Shown: positions 26,845 to 35,952, counted from the first letter of the stretch. The stretch: DNA of 49,145 nt from Stenotrophomonas geniculata ATCC 19374 = JCM 13324 (GCF_001431625.1 NZ_LLXT01000119.1:1-49145), one strand, 5' to 3'. A program made the numbers and translations. The notes: generated by a model not told the origin, from the letters alone.

Positions 26845-29675
26845 CAGTGCATCTCCCCGGTGCGGGCCGAACGGCGTTGCAGGTCGATCTCACCCTTGCG
26901 GGCAGTGCGGGTACGCGACGGCTTGATCGTGCCCATCATCGACAGCATCAGCATGGCGCCGCCGAACACCACCAGGTAGACGCCGATGTCGAAGCCGATG
27001 GCACTGGCCAGCGGCACGTCGCCGATCAGCGGCAGGTGCAGGTCCAGGTGCCCGCTTGTCAGGAACGGTACGCCGAACAGCATCGAGGCACTGCCGCTGA
27101 GCAGGGCGATCAGCAGGCCCATGCCGATGCAGCGGATGTAGTCGAAGCCGAAGCGCGATTCCACCGACGCGGTGCCCTGGATCACGTACTGGATCAGCAG
27201 CGGTACCGCCAGCACCAGGCCGGCGATGAAGCCACCGCCCGGCGCGTTGTGGCCCCGCAGGAACAGGAAGATCGATACGGTCAGGGTCAGCGGGAACATG
27301 ATCTGCGCCAGGTCAGCCGGCACCGGCAGCTTGATCGGCGGGCCAGGCATGATCTGTTCCGGCGCCATCCGCGTGCGCCGCAGCAGGGCATGTACCACCA
27401 GTGCGGCGATGCCGAACACGGTGATCTCGCCGAAGGTATCGAAGCCGCGGAAGTCGACCAGGATCACGTTGACCACGTTCTGGCCGTACGCCTCGGGCAG
27501 GGCGCGGGCGAGCAGCTCGCCGGCCATGGTGTTGGGCGGCAGGGTCATCGCCGAATAGGCCAGCGCGCCAAGCCCGGCACCGGCGATGATGGCGATCACC
27601 GCATCGCGCCGCTTGCGCCAGCGCGGCCGCTCCGGTCCGGACTGCGCGGGCAGGTAGTTCATGCCCAGCAGCATCAGCACCAGGGTCACCATCTCGACCA
27701 GCAGCTGGGTCAGGGCCAGATCGGGTGCGGACAGGAACACGAAGGTCAGCGCCACCATCAGGCCGACACCGCCCACCAGCAGCACCGCCAGCAGGCGCTG
27801 CTTGTAGACACGCAGGGTGGCCACCGCACAGGCCATCATCACCAGCCACAGCGCCCAGCCCAGCAGCGGGATCGGCTGCGGTTTGGTCCAGTTCGGCGAG
27901 GCCGGGTTGGCGATGTAGGGCGCGGCGGCCACGGTGATGGCCACCAGCACCAGGCCCAGCAGCATGCGCTGCAGGCTGCCATTGGCGATGCCGTTGGTCA
28001 GGCGCATGGCCAGCGCGGAGATCGCATCCAGCTGTGCATGGAACACGTTGCGCCCGGTGGTGCGGGTTTCCACGCCGTGCAGGTTGATCAGCCTGCGCAG
28101 GCCGAAGTACAGCGCCACGCCACCGACTACGCCGATCGCGCTCATCGCCAGCGGCAGGTTGAAACCGTGCCACACCGCCAGGCTGTACTCGGGCATGGCG
28201 TTGCCGAGGATCGAGGCCGCAGCGGCGTGCAGCACCGGCGCCACGGTCAGTGCCGGAGCGATGCCTACCGCCACGCAGATCACCACCAGCAGTTCCACCG
28301 GCACCTTCATCCAGCGCGGCGGTTCATGCGGCACGCGGTCCAGGTCGTGCGGGCCGGGGCCGAAGAAAGTGTCGTGCACGAAGCGCAGGCTGTAGGCCAC
28401 GCCCAGCACGCCGGCCAGCAGCGCGGCGATCGACACCGCCGTGCGCATCGCGCCCGGGCCGCCACCGGCGGTCAGTGCCTCGGCGAACAGCATTTCCTTG
28501 GACAGGAAGCCGTTGAGCAGCGGGATGCCGGCCATCGCCAGCGAGGCGATGATCGCCAGCGCGCTGGTGAACGGCATCAGCTTACGCAGGCCTCCGAGCT
28601 TGCGCATGTCACGGGTGCCGGTTTCGTGGTCGATGATGCCGGCGGCCATGAACAGCGAGGCCTTGAAGGTGGCGTGGTTGAGGATGTGGAACACGCCGGC
28701 CACCACCGCCATTGGCGTGGACAGGCCGAACAGCAGGGTGATCAGGCCCAGATGCGAGATCGTGGAGTACGCAAGCAGGCCCTTCAGGTCGTGCTGGAAG
28801 ATCGCGTTCCAGGCCCCGATCAACAGGGTGATCGCGCCGATGCCGCTGACCGTGTAGAAGAACAGGTCGCTGCCGGCCAGCGCCGGATGCAGCCGCGCCA
28901 GCAGGAACACGCCGGCCTTCACCATGGTGGCCGAGTGCAGGTAGGCCGAGACCGGGGTCGGCGCCGCCATCGCGTGCGGCAGCCAGAAGTGGAACGGGAA
29001 CTGCGCGCTCTTGGTGAAGATGCCGGCCAGCATCAGGAACAGGGCATACGGATACAGCGCGCTGGCGCGGATCTGCTCGCCGGCGGCCAGTACCACGTCC
29101 AGGTCGAAGCTGCCGACGATGCGGCCGATCAGCAGCACGCCGCCGAGCAGGGCCAGGCCGCCGCCGCCGGTGATCACCAGCGCCATGCGCGCGCCTTCGC
29201 GGGCGTCCTGGCGGTGCGACCAGAAGCCGATCAGCAGGAACGAGCTGATGCTGGTCATTTCCCAGAAGATCATCAGCAACAGCAGGTTGCCCGACAGCAC
29301 CATGCCCAGCATGGCGCCCATGAACAGCAGCAGGTAGCAGTAGAAGCGGTGCGCGTTGTCCTGCTGGCTCAGGTAGTAGCGCGCATACAGCACCACCAGC
29401 GCGCCGATGCCCAGCACCAGCCCGGCGAACATCCAGGCCAGCCCGTCCAGGCGCAGGGTGAAGTCCAGGCCGATCTGAGGCAGCCAAGGGACCATCGTCC
29501 GCACCACCTGGCCGCCGAGTACGGACGGGGTCAGCCAGCCGAGGATGGCCAGCCCGCCCAACGGCGCCAGCGCCGCCAGCCAGGCAGCAGTCGAGCGCGA
29601 ACTACGGGGGAAGGCCGCAACAGCCGCTGCCATCAGGAACGGCAGGGCCAGCAGCAGGGGCAGGCTGGGGAGCAT
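26844..29675 (-). CDS. mrpA: Mrp-type Na+/H+ antiporter subunit A fused to B
   Basis: 943 aa, first gene of the operon. The NuoL-like A part (to about residue 790) contains FWEMTSISSFLLIGFW and the conserved Lys region FTKSAQFPFHFWLPHAM. The last 150 residues (VSIFLFLRGHNAPGGGFIAGL and following) are the separate MrpB subunit of Bacillus, here fused as in the Pha/Sha systems of Proteobacteria. The operon A-B fusion, C, D, E, F, G is complete and expels Na+ (or K+) in exchange for H+, supporting pH and salt homeostasis. Confidence 0.95.
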   Translation of the reverse strand: MLPSLPLLLALPFLMAAAVAAFPRSSRSTAAWLAALAPLGGLAILGWLTPSVLGGQVVRTMVPWLPQIGLDFTLRLDGLAWMFAGLVLGIGALVVLYARYYLSQQDNAHRFYCYLLLFMGAMLGMVLSGNLLLLMIFWEMTSISSFLLIGFWSHRQDAREGARMALVITGGGGLALLGGVLLIGRIVGSFDLDVVLAAGEQIRASALYPYALFLMLAGIFTKSAQFPFHFWLPHAMAAPTPVSAYLHSATMVKAGVFLLARLHPALAGSDLFFYTVSGIGAITLLIGAWNAIFQHDLKGLLAYSTISHLGLITLLFGLSTPMAVVAGVFHILNHATFKASLFMAAGIIDHETGTRDMRKLGGLRKLMPFTSALAIIASLAMAGIPLLNGFLSKEMLFAEALTAGGGPGAMRTAVSIAALLAGVLGVAYSLRFVHDTFFGPGPHDLDRVPHEPPRWMKVPVELLVVICVAVGIAPALTVAPVLHAAAASILGNAMPEYSLAVWHGFNLPLAMSAIGVVGGVALYFGLRRLINLHGVETRTTGRNVFHAQLDAISALAMRLTNGIANGSLQRMLLGLVLVAITVAAAPYIANPASPNWTKPQPIPLLGWALWLVMMACAVATLRVYKQRLLAVLLVGGVGLMVALTFVFLSAPDLALTQLLVEMVTLVLMLLGMNYLPAQSGPERPRWRKRRDAVIAIIAGAGLGALAYSAMTLPPNTMAGELLARALPEAYGQNVVNVILVDFRGFDTFGEITVFGIAALVVHALLRRTRMAPEQIMPGPPIKLPVPADLAQIMFPLTLTVSIFLFLRGHNAPGGGFIAGLVLAVPLLIQYVIQGTASVESRFGFDYIRCIGMGLLIALLSGSASMLFGVPFLTSGHLDLHLPLIGDVPLASAIGFDIGVYLVVFGGAMLMLSMMGTIKPSRTRTARKGEIDLQRRSARTGEMH

Positions 29676-30007
29676 GCAGGGAATCCATGATTCACGAGCA
29701 GGTCAGGGAGGATAACAGGCCGCGAAATGTCGCCGAAACCCATCGAACAGCGATCAATTGCATGTAACGTTCGCTGATTCATTTTTTCTGCGGTGCAGCA
29801 TCACGTTCCTGCAGTCCTTCCCCGGTTGCCCTCGGGGACACCCTACGCCCACGCAGGGAGACCGCAGGCCCTGTCGCACAGGGGCTGCCGTCGACGGGCG
29901 GGAAGTGGGGAGCGAGTCACCGGGGCAGGCTGGCAGGGCCGTCGTGGAGTGCGGGTGACGGAATCTGCCCGTTCAGGAAACGACGGTCGCCGTCGGCCGG
30001 CCGCAGT
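29676..30007. other. Upstream region of the Mrp operon with three hairpins
   Basis: 332 bases without a gene. Three successive hairpins are visible: 29820-29837 (CCCCG / CGGGG arms), 29841-29858 (CCCT, CG / CG, AGGG) and 29865-29887 (GCAG-g-CCCTGT cgc ACAGGG-g-CTGC). On the minus strand they would fall 145-212 bases before mrpA, as part of a structured leader. No known riboswitch was recognised. Confidence 0.5.
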
Positions 30008-30493
30008 TCAATAGCGCCAGTCGAGCTTGCGGTAGAACTTGGCCATCACCCAGGCCGGGCCGATCAGCAGGTAGGTCAGGTCGGTCAGGAAGCTGGGCTT
30101 GCGGCCCTCGAACGTGTGGCCGATGAACTGCGCGATCCAGGCCACCACGAACACGCCCACCGCCAGCCAGCGCAGGGCCTGCAGGCCGATTTCGGCCTCC
30201 AGCAGGCGGCACAGGCAGCCGAACACGAAGAACTGGATGAGCATGCCGATGCCCAGCGGGCGCGACAGCTTGTTGTAGAAACACCACGCGCTGAACATCG
30301 CGAACGCCGACCAGATGCCGTACTGGAACCAGGTGATCAGCGGCGGCAGGCACCACAGCAGGGCCACCACCGACCACAGGATCGCCGGTACCGCCACCAC
30401 GTGGATGCGCTGGTTGATCACATTGCGGTGGTCGTCGGAGTAGCTGGCGAAATAGCGGTCGATCGGCCGCGCAAGCTCGGTGGATGTCTGCAT
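30008..30493 (-). CDS. Mpo1/DUF962-like membrane protein
   Basis: 161 aa with four hydrophobic helices. The family pattern is visible: YFASYSDDHRNVINQRIHVVAVP at the N-terminus with conserved His, and QFIGHTFEGRKPSF in the second half. The yeast member Mpo1 is an Fe-dependent dioxygenase of 2-hydroxy fatty acids; whether the bacterial protein shares this activity is not known. The His of NQRIHVV and GHTFEGRKP are the candidate metal ligands. ATG 30493 chosen; a SMAG pair follows upstream. Confidence 0.82.
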   Translation of the reverse strand: MQTSTELARPIDRYFASYSDDHRNVINQRIHVVAVPAILWSVVALLWCLPPLITWFQYGIWSAFAMFSAWCFYNKLSRPLGIGMLIQFFVFGCLCRLLEAEIGLQALRWLAVGVFVVAWIAQFIGHTFEGRKPSFLTDLTYLLIGPAWVMAKFYRKLDWRY

Positions 30494-30522
30494 GCGGCCA
30501 GCATACTCCCGCCAGAGCCGAC

Positions 30523-30585
30523 AGTAGAGCCAGGCCATGCCTGGCTGCGGATTCGCCGAGGTTGCCGGCCAGCGGCCGGCACTAC
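30523..30585. repeat. Head-on pair of SMAG units
   Basis: 30523-30547 plus (GTAGAGCCAGGCCATGCCTG) and 30562-30585 minus (GTAGTGCCGGCCGCTGGCCG), between purC and the Mpo1-like gene. A further GC hairpin at 30596-30619 (GCCCCCG / CGGGGGC) follows the purC stop but lacks a T-run. Confidence 0.8.
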
Positions 30586-30629
30586 CCCTTCAGAGTGCCC
30601 CCGCCTTTCCGGCCGGGGGCGCAGGCGGA

Positions 30630-31556
30630 TCAGTCGACGCTGATCCCGGCCAGGCGCTGCAGCGCCTCGGCGTACTTGGCGCGGGTGCGCTCGATGATCT
30701 CGGCCGGGATGGTCGGGCCCGGGGCGGTCTTGCCCCAGTCCAGCGTCTCCAGGTAATCGCGCACGAATTGCTTGTCGTAGCTCGGCGGGCTGGTACCCAC
30801 TTCGTACTCGTCGGCCGGCCAGTAACGCGAGGAATCCGGCGTCAGCATCTCGTCCATGATGTACAGGCGGCCATCGGCGTCGGTACCGAACTCGAATTTG
30901 GTATCGGCCAGGATGATGCCGCGCTCGCGGGCGTAGTCGGCGGCGAACTTGTAGATGCGCAGGGTGGCGTCGCGCACGCGCTCGGCCAGGTCCGCACCGA
31001 CCTGCTTCACCATCGCATCGAAATCGATGTTCTCGTCATGGTCGCCGACGGCGGCCTTGGTCGAGGGGGTGAAGATCGGCTCCGGCAGCTGCTCGGCCTG
31101 GCGCAGGCCATCGGGCAGGTCGATGCCGCTGACCTTCCCGGTGCGCTGGTAGTCCTTCCAGCCGCTGCCGATCAGGTAGCCGCGGGCGATCGCTTCCACC
31201 GGCACCGGCTTCAGCTTGCGGGTGACCACCGCACGCTTGGCGTACAGGGCCGGATCCACGCCCTCGGGCAGCACGCTGGCCACGTCGATGCCGGTCAGGT
31301 GGTTGGGCATCAGGTGCGCGGTCTTGGCGAACCAGAAGTTGGACACCTGGCAGAGCATCTCGCCCTTGCCCGGGATCGGGTCGGGCAGGACCACGTCGAA
31401 CGCCGACAGGCGATCGGTGGCCACCATCAGCAGGTAGTCGCCCGGCGGGGTCCCTGCAGGCAGCCGCTCGCGCGGGATATCGAACACATCACGCACCTTG
31501 CCGCGATGGCGCAAGGGCAGGCCGGGGAGATCGGATTGCAACAGCGTGGTTGGCAC
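30630..31556 (-). CDS. purC: SAICAR synthetase (PurC)
   Basis: 308 aa. Joins aspartate to CAIR with ATP in purine synthesis. [12 protein letters not shown] is the N-terminal ATP-binding signature; [22 protein letters not shown] and [14 protein letters not shown] complete the family pattern. The protein is of the longer type, near 300 aa, not the 237 aa E. coli type. GTG 31556 is preferred as start because AGGAG lies 7 bases upstream; an in-frame extension to 31592 lacks a binding site. Confidence 0.94.
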   Translation of the reverse strand: MPTTLLQSDLPGLPLRHRGKVRDVFDIPRERLPAGTPPGDYLLMVATDRLSAFDVVLPDPIPGKGEMLCQVSNFWFAKTAHLMPNHLTGIDVASVLPEGVDPALYAKRAVVTRKLKPVPVEAIARGYLIGSGWKDYQRTGKVSGIDLPDGLRQAEQLPEPIFTPSTKAAVGDHDENIDFDAMVKQVGADLAERVRDATLRIYKFAADYARERGIILADTKFEFGTDADGRLYIMDEMLTPDSSRYWPADEYEVGTSPPSYDKQFVRDYLETLDWGKTAPGPTIPAEIIERTRAKYAEALQRLAGISVD

Positions 31557-31697
31557 GGGCACTCCTGGGGCGTTGTCGATACGGCTGCCCAACGGACCCG
31601 GCGGGCCCGCTGACCAGCGGGCGGCCTAGTGTAAAGCCGTCCGGGCCCGCTGTGACGTAAAATGAGCGTCCATTTCGTCGGTCGACCCCGGAGCGCC

Positions 31698-32027
31698 ATG
31701 CGCTGGTACGGAAAACTGCTCGGATTCATCGCCGGCGCCCTGCTGTTCCGGCCCAATCCGCTGTTTGGCGCGGTGGTCGGCCTGTTGATCGGCCATGCCT
31801 TCGACTCGGACTGGTTCCGCCTGAACAAGGAGAACCCGTACCGGGAGCTGGGGCTGACCTCCGAGGCCACCGATGCCGAGGTAGAGCGCGCCTATCGCAA
31901 GCTGATCTCGCAGTACCACCCCGACAAGCTGGGCGGTGCCGCCCCCGAGCTGCAGCAGCAGGCCGAGCAGAAGTCGCGGCGGATCAACGCCGCCTACGAC
32001 CGCATCAAGACCCTGCGCAAGCGCTGA
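31698..32027 (+). CDS. Minimal DjlA-like membrane J-domain protein
   Basis: 109 aa. One N-terminal Gly-rich hydrophobic segment (GKLLGFIAGALLF through GAVVGLLIGHAFD) resembles the membrane anchor of DjlA, and is followed directly by a J domain with HPD at 74-76. The TerB-like domain that separates these two parts in DjlA is absent. Such a protein would recruit DnaK to the inner membrane. ATG 31698 has GGAG upstream; the in-frame ATG at 31662 lacks one. A hairpin (CCCGCC tgcg GGCGGG, 32037-32052) separates it from rpe. Confidence 0.82.
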   Translation: MRWYGKLLGFIAGALLFRPNPLFGAVVGLLIGHAFDSDWFRLNKENPYRELGLTSEATDAEVERAYRKLISQYHPDKLGGAAPELQQQAEQKSRRINAAYDRIKTLRKR

Positions 32028-32084
32028 CCCGACAGTCCCGCCTGCGGGCGGGAGAATCCTTTCCCCGTTCCGAAGGCCCCGGCC

Positions 32085-32762
32085 ATGTCCAACTGCCTCA
32101 TCGCCCCGTCCATTCTCTCCGCCAACTTCGCCCGCCTCGGCGAGGAAGTCGACAACGTCCTCGCCGCCGGTGCGGACTGGGTCCACTTCGACGTGATGGA
32201 CAACCACTACGTGCCGAACCTGACCATCGGCCCGATGGTCTGCCAGGCCTTGCGCAAGCACGGCGTCACCGCGCCGATCGACGTGCACCTGATGGTTGAG
32301 CCGGTGGACCGCATCATCCCGGACTTCGCCGAAGCCGGTGCCACCTACATCAGCTTCCACCCGGAGGCCAGTCGCCACGTGCACCGCACCATTCAGCTGA
32401 TCCGCTCGCTGGGCTGCAAGCCGGGCATTGTGCTCAATCCGGCCACCCCGGTGGACATCCTCGACTGGGTGCTGGATGACCTGGACCTGGTGCTGCTGAT
32501 GTCGGTCAACCCGGGTTTCGGTGGCCAGGCCTTCATCCCCTCGGCGCTGGACAAGCTGCGCGTGGTGCGCAAGATGATCGACGCCAGCGGCAAGGACATC
32601 CGCCTGGAGATCGACGGTGGCGTGAAGGCCGACAACATCGGTGAGATCGCCGCCGCTGGCGCTGACACCTTCGTCGCCGGCTCGGCCATCTTCAACGCCA
32701 AGACCAGCTACCAGGACGTGATCGCGCAGATGCGCGCGAACGTTGCTGCGGCAAGGGGCTGA
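32085..32762 (+). CDS. rpe: Ribulose-phosphate 3-epimerase
   Basis: 225 aa TIM-barrel enzyme interconverting ribulose 5-phosphate and xylulose 5-phosphate. Signature segments: [32 protein letters not shown] with the metal-binding His/Asp, [19 protein letters not shown], and LEIDGGVK with the second catalytic Asp. Full length. Followed after 3 bases by the GNAT gene, probably in one transcript. Confidence 0.96.
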   Translation: MSNCLIAPSILSANFARLGEEVDNVLAAGADWVHFDVMDNHYVPNLTIGPMVCQALRKHGVTAPIDVHLMVEPVDRIIPDFAEAGATYISFHPEASRHVHRTIQLIRSLGCKPGIVLNPATPVDILDWVLDDLDLVLLMSVNPGFGGQAFIPSALDKLRVVRKMIDASGKDIRLEIDGGVKADNIGEIAAAGADTFVAGSAIFNAKTSYQDVIAQMRANVAAARG

Positions 32763-32765
32763 GCC

Positions 32766-33254
32766 ATGGGTACGGTGGCCGTGTTGAACATCCGTCCGGC
32801 CACCGTGGCCGATGCCGGCCTGATCCTGCACTTCATCCGTGAGCTGGCCATCTACGAGAAGGCCGAGCATTCGGTGCAGACCGATGAGATCGGCATCGCC
32901 GAGAGCCTGTTCGGTGCCGACGCGACCGCACGCGCGTTGATCTGCGAAGCCGACGGTGAGGCCATCGGCTATGCGGTGTATTTCTACAACTACTCCACCT
33001 GGCTGGGCCGCAAGGGCATCTACCTGGAAGACCTGTACGTCAGCCAGGAAAAGCGCGGCGTCGGCGCAGGCAAGGCGCTGCTGAAATACATCGCCCGGCA
33101 GGCCGTGGCCGAAGGCTGCGGCCGCTTCGAATGGTCGGTGCTGGACTGGAATACCCCGGCCATCGAGTTCTACACCGCCGCCGGCGCCAAGCCGCAGGAC
33201 GAGTGGACCGTGTACCGGCTGGAAGGCGCTGCCCTGAAGGCATTTGCCGGGTAG
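32766..33254 (+). CDS. GNAT-family N-acetyltransferase
   Basis: 162 aa. The acetyl-CoA binding loop is VSQEKRGVGAGKALLKYIA (R/Q-x-x-G-x-G/A pattern), preceded by GIYLEDLYV and followed by FEWSVLDWNTPAIEFYTAAGAKP. This is the layout of the diamine/thialysine-type branch of GNAT proteins; the acceptor is not predictable. It starts 3 bases after rpe stops. Confidence 0.88.
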   Translation: MGTVAVLNIRPATVADAGLILHFIRELAIYEKAEHSVQTDEIGIAESLFGADATARALICEADGEAIGYAVYFYNYSTWLGRKGIYLEDLYVSQEKRGVGAGKALLKYIARQAVAEGCGRFEWSVLDWNTPAIEFYTAAGAKPQDEWTVYRLEGAALKAFAG

Positions 33255-33261
33255 CCGCCAA

Positions 33262-33861
33262 GTGGATGCGCTGACCCTGCCGCAACGCATCACCCTGCTT
33301 CGCCAGCAGCTGCCCGCGTCCATCCGTATCTGCAGGCAGGCACTGATGGAATCGGGCGGGGATCTTGCCGTGGCGCATGCCTGGATCGTGCGCCGGCTGG
33401 TTGCCGAGTACAGGCAGCGCACGGGCGCCCCGGTGGATGAGGCCGCCGCCGACCTGCAGCGGTGCGGCCATGATGTCGAGCGCGCGCTGCTGCTGTGGCA
33501 GCGCCGCTATCCAGCACCGCCGCTGCCTCCCCTGGAGCGGATCGCGCAGGGGCATCCGCTGGCAGCAGAGCTCCCAGCACAGGACGACCTGCGCCGGTTC
33601 GTGCATGTCCTGCCGGATGCCTACGGTGCCTTCGAGGCGCGTCTTGTCACCCACGCCGCACGCTTCACCGAAACCGCCTATGGCTTCGACTACGACCTGG
33701 CCATGCAGGATCCGCTGACGCGGGTCGAGCGCCGGTTTGCCGATGGCATGGCGGCACTCGCCATCCTCCTGCAGCAGCACGGCATCGAGCCCGCAGAGCT
33801 GCGCGACGTGGATGATTTTGACAGCTGCCTGCTGCACAGCCCGATCGACGCCTATCTCTGA
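33262..33861 (+). CDS. Unknown protein with EF-Ts/UBA-like helical motif
   Basis: 199 aa from GTG 33262; no ATG is available in frame and a TTG at 33244 would overlap the GNAT gene. Not assigned to a named family. Residues about 6-45 (LLRQQLPASIRICRQAL, then GGDLAVAHAWIVRRLV) follow the pattern of the UBA-type domain at the start of elongation factor Ts, and a second, weaker copy (DLQRCGHDVERALLLW) comes right after. The C-terminal half is acidic and ends DDFDSCLLHSPIDAYL. It could read as a small adaptor; that is a guess from the fold pattern. Confidence 0.65.
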   Translation: MDALTLPQRITLLRQQLPASIRICRQALMESGGDLAVAHAWIVRRLVAEYRQRTGAPVDEAAADLQRCGHDVERALLLWQRRYPAPPLPPLERIAQGHPLAAELPAQDDLRRFVHVLPDAYGAFEARLVTHAARFTETAYGFDYDLAMQDPLTRVERRFADGMAALAILLQQHGIEPAELRDVDDFDSCLLHSPIDAYL

Positions 33862-33877
33862 GCCGTCGCGGCAAGGC

Positions 33878-33911
33878 AAAAAAAAAGACCACGCCAAACC
33901 CCGGCGTGGCC
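33878..33911 (-). terminator. Intrinsic terminator facing minus, without a minus-strand gene
   Basis: Stem GGCCACGCC / GGCGTGGTC followed on the minus strand by nine T's (nine A's at 33878-33886 on plus). The T-run is only on the minus side, so it ends a minus-strand transcript. Both flanking genes are on plus, and the nearest minus gene ends at 35013. Confidence 0.75.
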
Positions 33912-34061
33912 TCGCTGCATGCGTGGGAGGCTGATCCTGCCTCCATCCATCGTCCCTGCTATGGCCTTCCATTCTCCGGTTGCTGAATGACATCTGCGTG
34001 ACATTCACCGCGGACAAACAGCGCATTGCTAGCCTGTGCGCCCCCGTCCTGGAAGCACCAC

Positions 34062-34997
34062 ATGGCCGCACCGCGCTGGCGCCTGATCCTCAATGGCAAA
34101 TCCGCTGGCAACGATGAGTTGCGCGACGCCGTCGGCCACTGGCGCGGGCAGGGTGTGCAGCTGGAAGTGCGGGTGACCTGGGAGGACGGTGATGCCGAGC
34201 GCTACGTGGCCGAGGCGATTGATCACGGCGTGGATGTGATCGTGGCCGCCGGTGGCGATGGCACGCTCAGTGCGGTGGCCGAGACCCTGGCCCACCGTGA
34301 GGAACCGGCGGATGCGCTGCCATCACTGGCGCTGATTCCGATGGGGACCGCCAACGACTTCGCGACTGCTGCCGGCATTCCCACCGAGCCGAAGGAGGCC
34401 TTCGGCTTGATCGGGCAGGCGACGCCGCATGCGATCGATCTCCTGCGCGTGGACGCCGATGGCACCCACTGGTGGTGCGCCAACCTTGCCAGCGGTGGTT
34501 TTGGCACGCAGGTAACGGTGGAGACCGATGCCGGCTTGAAGAAGATGCTGGGCGGGCTGGCCTACGTGATCACCGGCATCGCCAAGCTGGGTCGCATCGA
34601 GCCGATCACCGCGCGGCTGTCCGGCCCGGACTTCGCGTGGGAAGGCGACTTCATCGCGCTCGGCATCGGCAATGGCCGCCAGGCAGGCGGTGGCCAGCAA
34701 TTGTGCCCGCAGGCACTGATCGATGATGGGCAGCTGGACGTGACGGTGCTTCCGGAGCTGGAGGGGGAAGTCACCGCCACGCTCGGCCAGATGCTGAAGT
34801 CCGGCACCCAGGCCGCGCTGGAACAGCTGGCAACACGCGCGCGGCTGCCATGGTTGCAGGTGGAGTCCGAGCGCCCGCTGACGCTCAACCTGGACGGTGA
34901 ACCGGTACAGGCGCGCCAGTTCCGCATCGCGTGCGTGCCGGGCAGGGTGCGGATGCACCTGCCCGTGGGCTGTGCACTGTTGTCCGAGCCGCGCTGA
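34062..34997 (+). CDS. yegS: YegS-like lipid kinase (diacylglycerol kinase catalytic domain)
   Basis: 311 aa. N-terminal DAGK catalytic domain with the nucleotide-binding signature [15 protein letters not shown] and the following [15 protein letters not shown], both family hallmarks. The C-terminal beta-sandwich ends with LNLDGEPV. E. coli YegS phosphorylates phosphatidylglycerol in vitro. ATG 34062 chosen; the upstream 200 bases hold the orphan terminator. Confidence 0.9.
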   Translation: MAAPRWRLILNGKSAGNDELRDAVGHWRGQGVQLEVRVTWEDGDAERYVAEAIDHGVDVIVAAGGDGTLSAVAETLAHREEPADALPSLALIPMGTANDFATAAGIPTEPKEAFGLIGQATPHAIDLLRVDADGTHWWCANLASGGFGTQVTVETDAGLKKMLGGLAYVITGIAKLGRIEPITARLSGPDFAWEGDFIALGIGNGRQAGGGQQLCPQALIDDGQLDVTVLPELEGEVTATLGQMLKSGTQAALEQLATRARLPWLQVESERPLTLNLDGEPVQARQFRIACVPGRVRMHLPVGCALLSEPR

Positions 34998-35012
34998 GCC
35001 GCACCGGAAGTA

Positions 35013-35876
35013 CTACAACGGCGGTATGTCCTGCTCCTTCGCCGGGAACCCGAATGCTTCACGCTTCTCGCGGATGTACTGCGGCAGCGGCGGCCGGGCA
35101 ATGCCGTGATCGATCAGCCACTGCTGGCACTTCTTCTGCCACGGCAGCAGGTCCGGTGTGGTGATTTCCCAGTAGATCGCTTCGACCATGGCCATCCGAT
35201 CGGGCGCGCCCGGTTGCGCCGATGACGGCGATGCAATCGTGGGGTCCGCACCATGTTCAAGCAGCCAGTAGGCCTGCTCGAAGCCGCCACGGCCGGTGTA
35301 CCAGCTCAGGACCGTATCGGCCTGGCCGATGTTGGATTCGTTGACGTGTGCGCCGCGCTCCACCAGCAGCTGGATGTTCTTCCACAGGTTGCCGGAAATG
35401 AAGGCCTGAAACAGCAGCGTTTCGGTATTGGAGGTGCGCGTGTCCGGGTCGCCGCCATGATCCAGCAGGAGGGCCAGGTAGCGCGGATCGTCCATCTTCG
35501 CGGCATAGACCATGGCGTTGTTGTGGCGGAACGTCTCGCCGTCCAGCGTTTCAATACGCCGTGCATTCGGGTTGGCGCCGTTGTCGAGCATCGCGCGCAG
35601 GCCTTCCAGGTTGCGCGCGCGCAACGGCCACGCGATGAGCGGAATGCCATCCTGCTTCGAGAACTCCTTGTCGGGGTTCACGCCTTCGGTCTTGATCAGG
35701 CGCGTGATCGTCGCCGCATCACCCTGTTCGGCGGCAATGGCCAGCTCCAGGGCCTTGCCTTCGAAATAGCGCTCCGCGCCATGTGAAGACGTGCGCGCGC
35801 AGGCGCTCAGCAGTATCAGCAGCATCAGCGCCAGCCAGGAGAATGGCGTAAAGGAACTGTGAGGGGGACGGTGCAT
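35013..35876 (-). CDS. Ankyrin-repeat lipoprotein, probable immunity protein
   Basis: 287 aa. Signal peptide with lipobox LLSAC (lipidated Cys26), then ankyrin-type repeats: ALELAIAAEQGDAATI, NLEGLRAMLDNGANPN, DPRYLALLLDHGGDPDTRT, NLWKNIQLLVERGAHVNES and FEQAYWLLEHGADP. It should sit in the periplasm anchored to a membrane. It stands back to back with the lipase-type effector gene; ankyrin lipoproteins are known immunity partners of several antibacterial phospholipase effectors, and that role is inferred here. ATG 35876 has AAGGA 5 bases upstream. An in-frame ATG at 35891 would add MSRNH and lies within the effector promoter. Confidence 0.82.
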   Translation of the reverse strand: MHRPPHSSFTPFSWLALMLLILLSACARTSSHGAERYFEGKALELAIAAEQGDAATITRLIKTEGVNPDKEFSKQDGIPLIAWPLRARNLEGLRAMLDNGANPNARRIETLDGETFRHNNAMVYAAKMDDPRYLALLLDHGGDPDTRTSNTETLLFQAFISGNLWKNIQLLVERGAHVNESNIGQADTVLSWYTGRGGFEQAYWLLEHGADPTIASPSSAQPGAPDRMAMVEAIYWEITTPDLLPWQKKCQQWLIDHGIARPPLPQYIREKREAFGFPAKEQDIPPL

Positions 35877-35884
35877 GTGATTCC

Positions 35885-35952
35885 TTGACATGGACGCGTT
35901 CGGGGGATGATAGCGTTGGCCGTGGTCATTCCAGCAGGTCCTGGATGACCAC
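35885..35952 (+). promoter_or_regulatory. Predicted effector promoter and 5' inverted repeat
   Basis: A consensus TTGACA box (35885-35890) is followed after 18 bases by GATAGC. The expected transcript start, about 35921, coincides with an inverted repeat GTGGTCATTCCAG (35922-35934) / CTGGATGACCAC (35941-35952), 12 paired bases with one bulge. It could be an operator or a stabilising 5' hairpin. Confidence 0.5.

Noticed and set aside
26847..29690. A 947-codon plus-strand frame across mrpA
   Set aside because: Composition is His/Gln/Arg-rich, typical of an antisense frame; mrpA on minus is unmistakable.
30596..30619. purC intrinsic terminator
   Set aside because: A 7-bp GC stem is present but no T-run follows on the minus strand.
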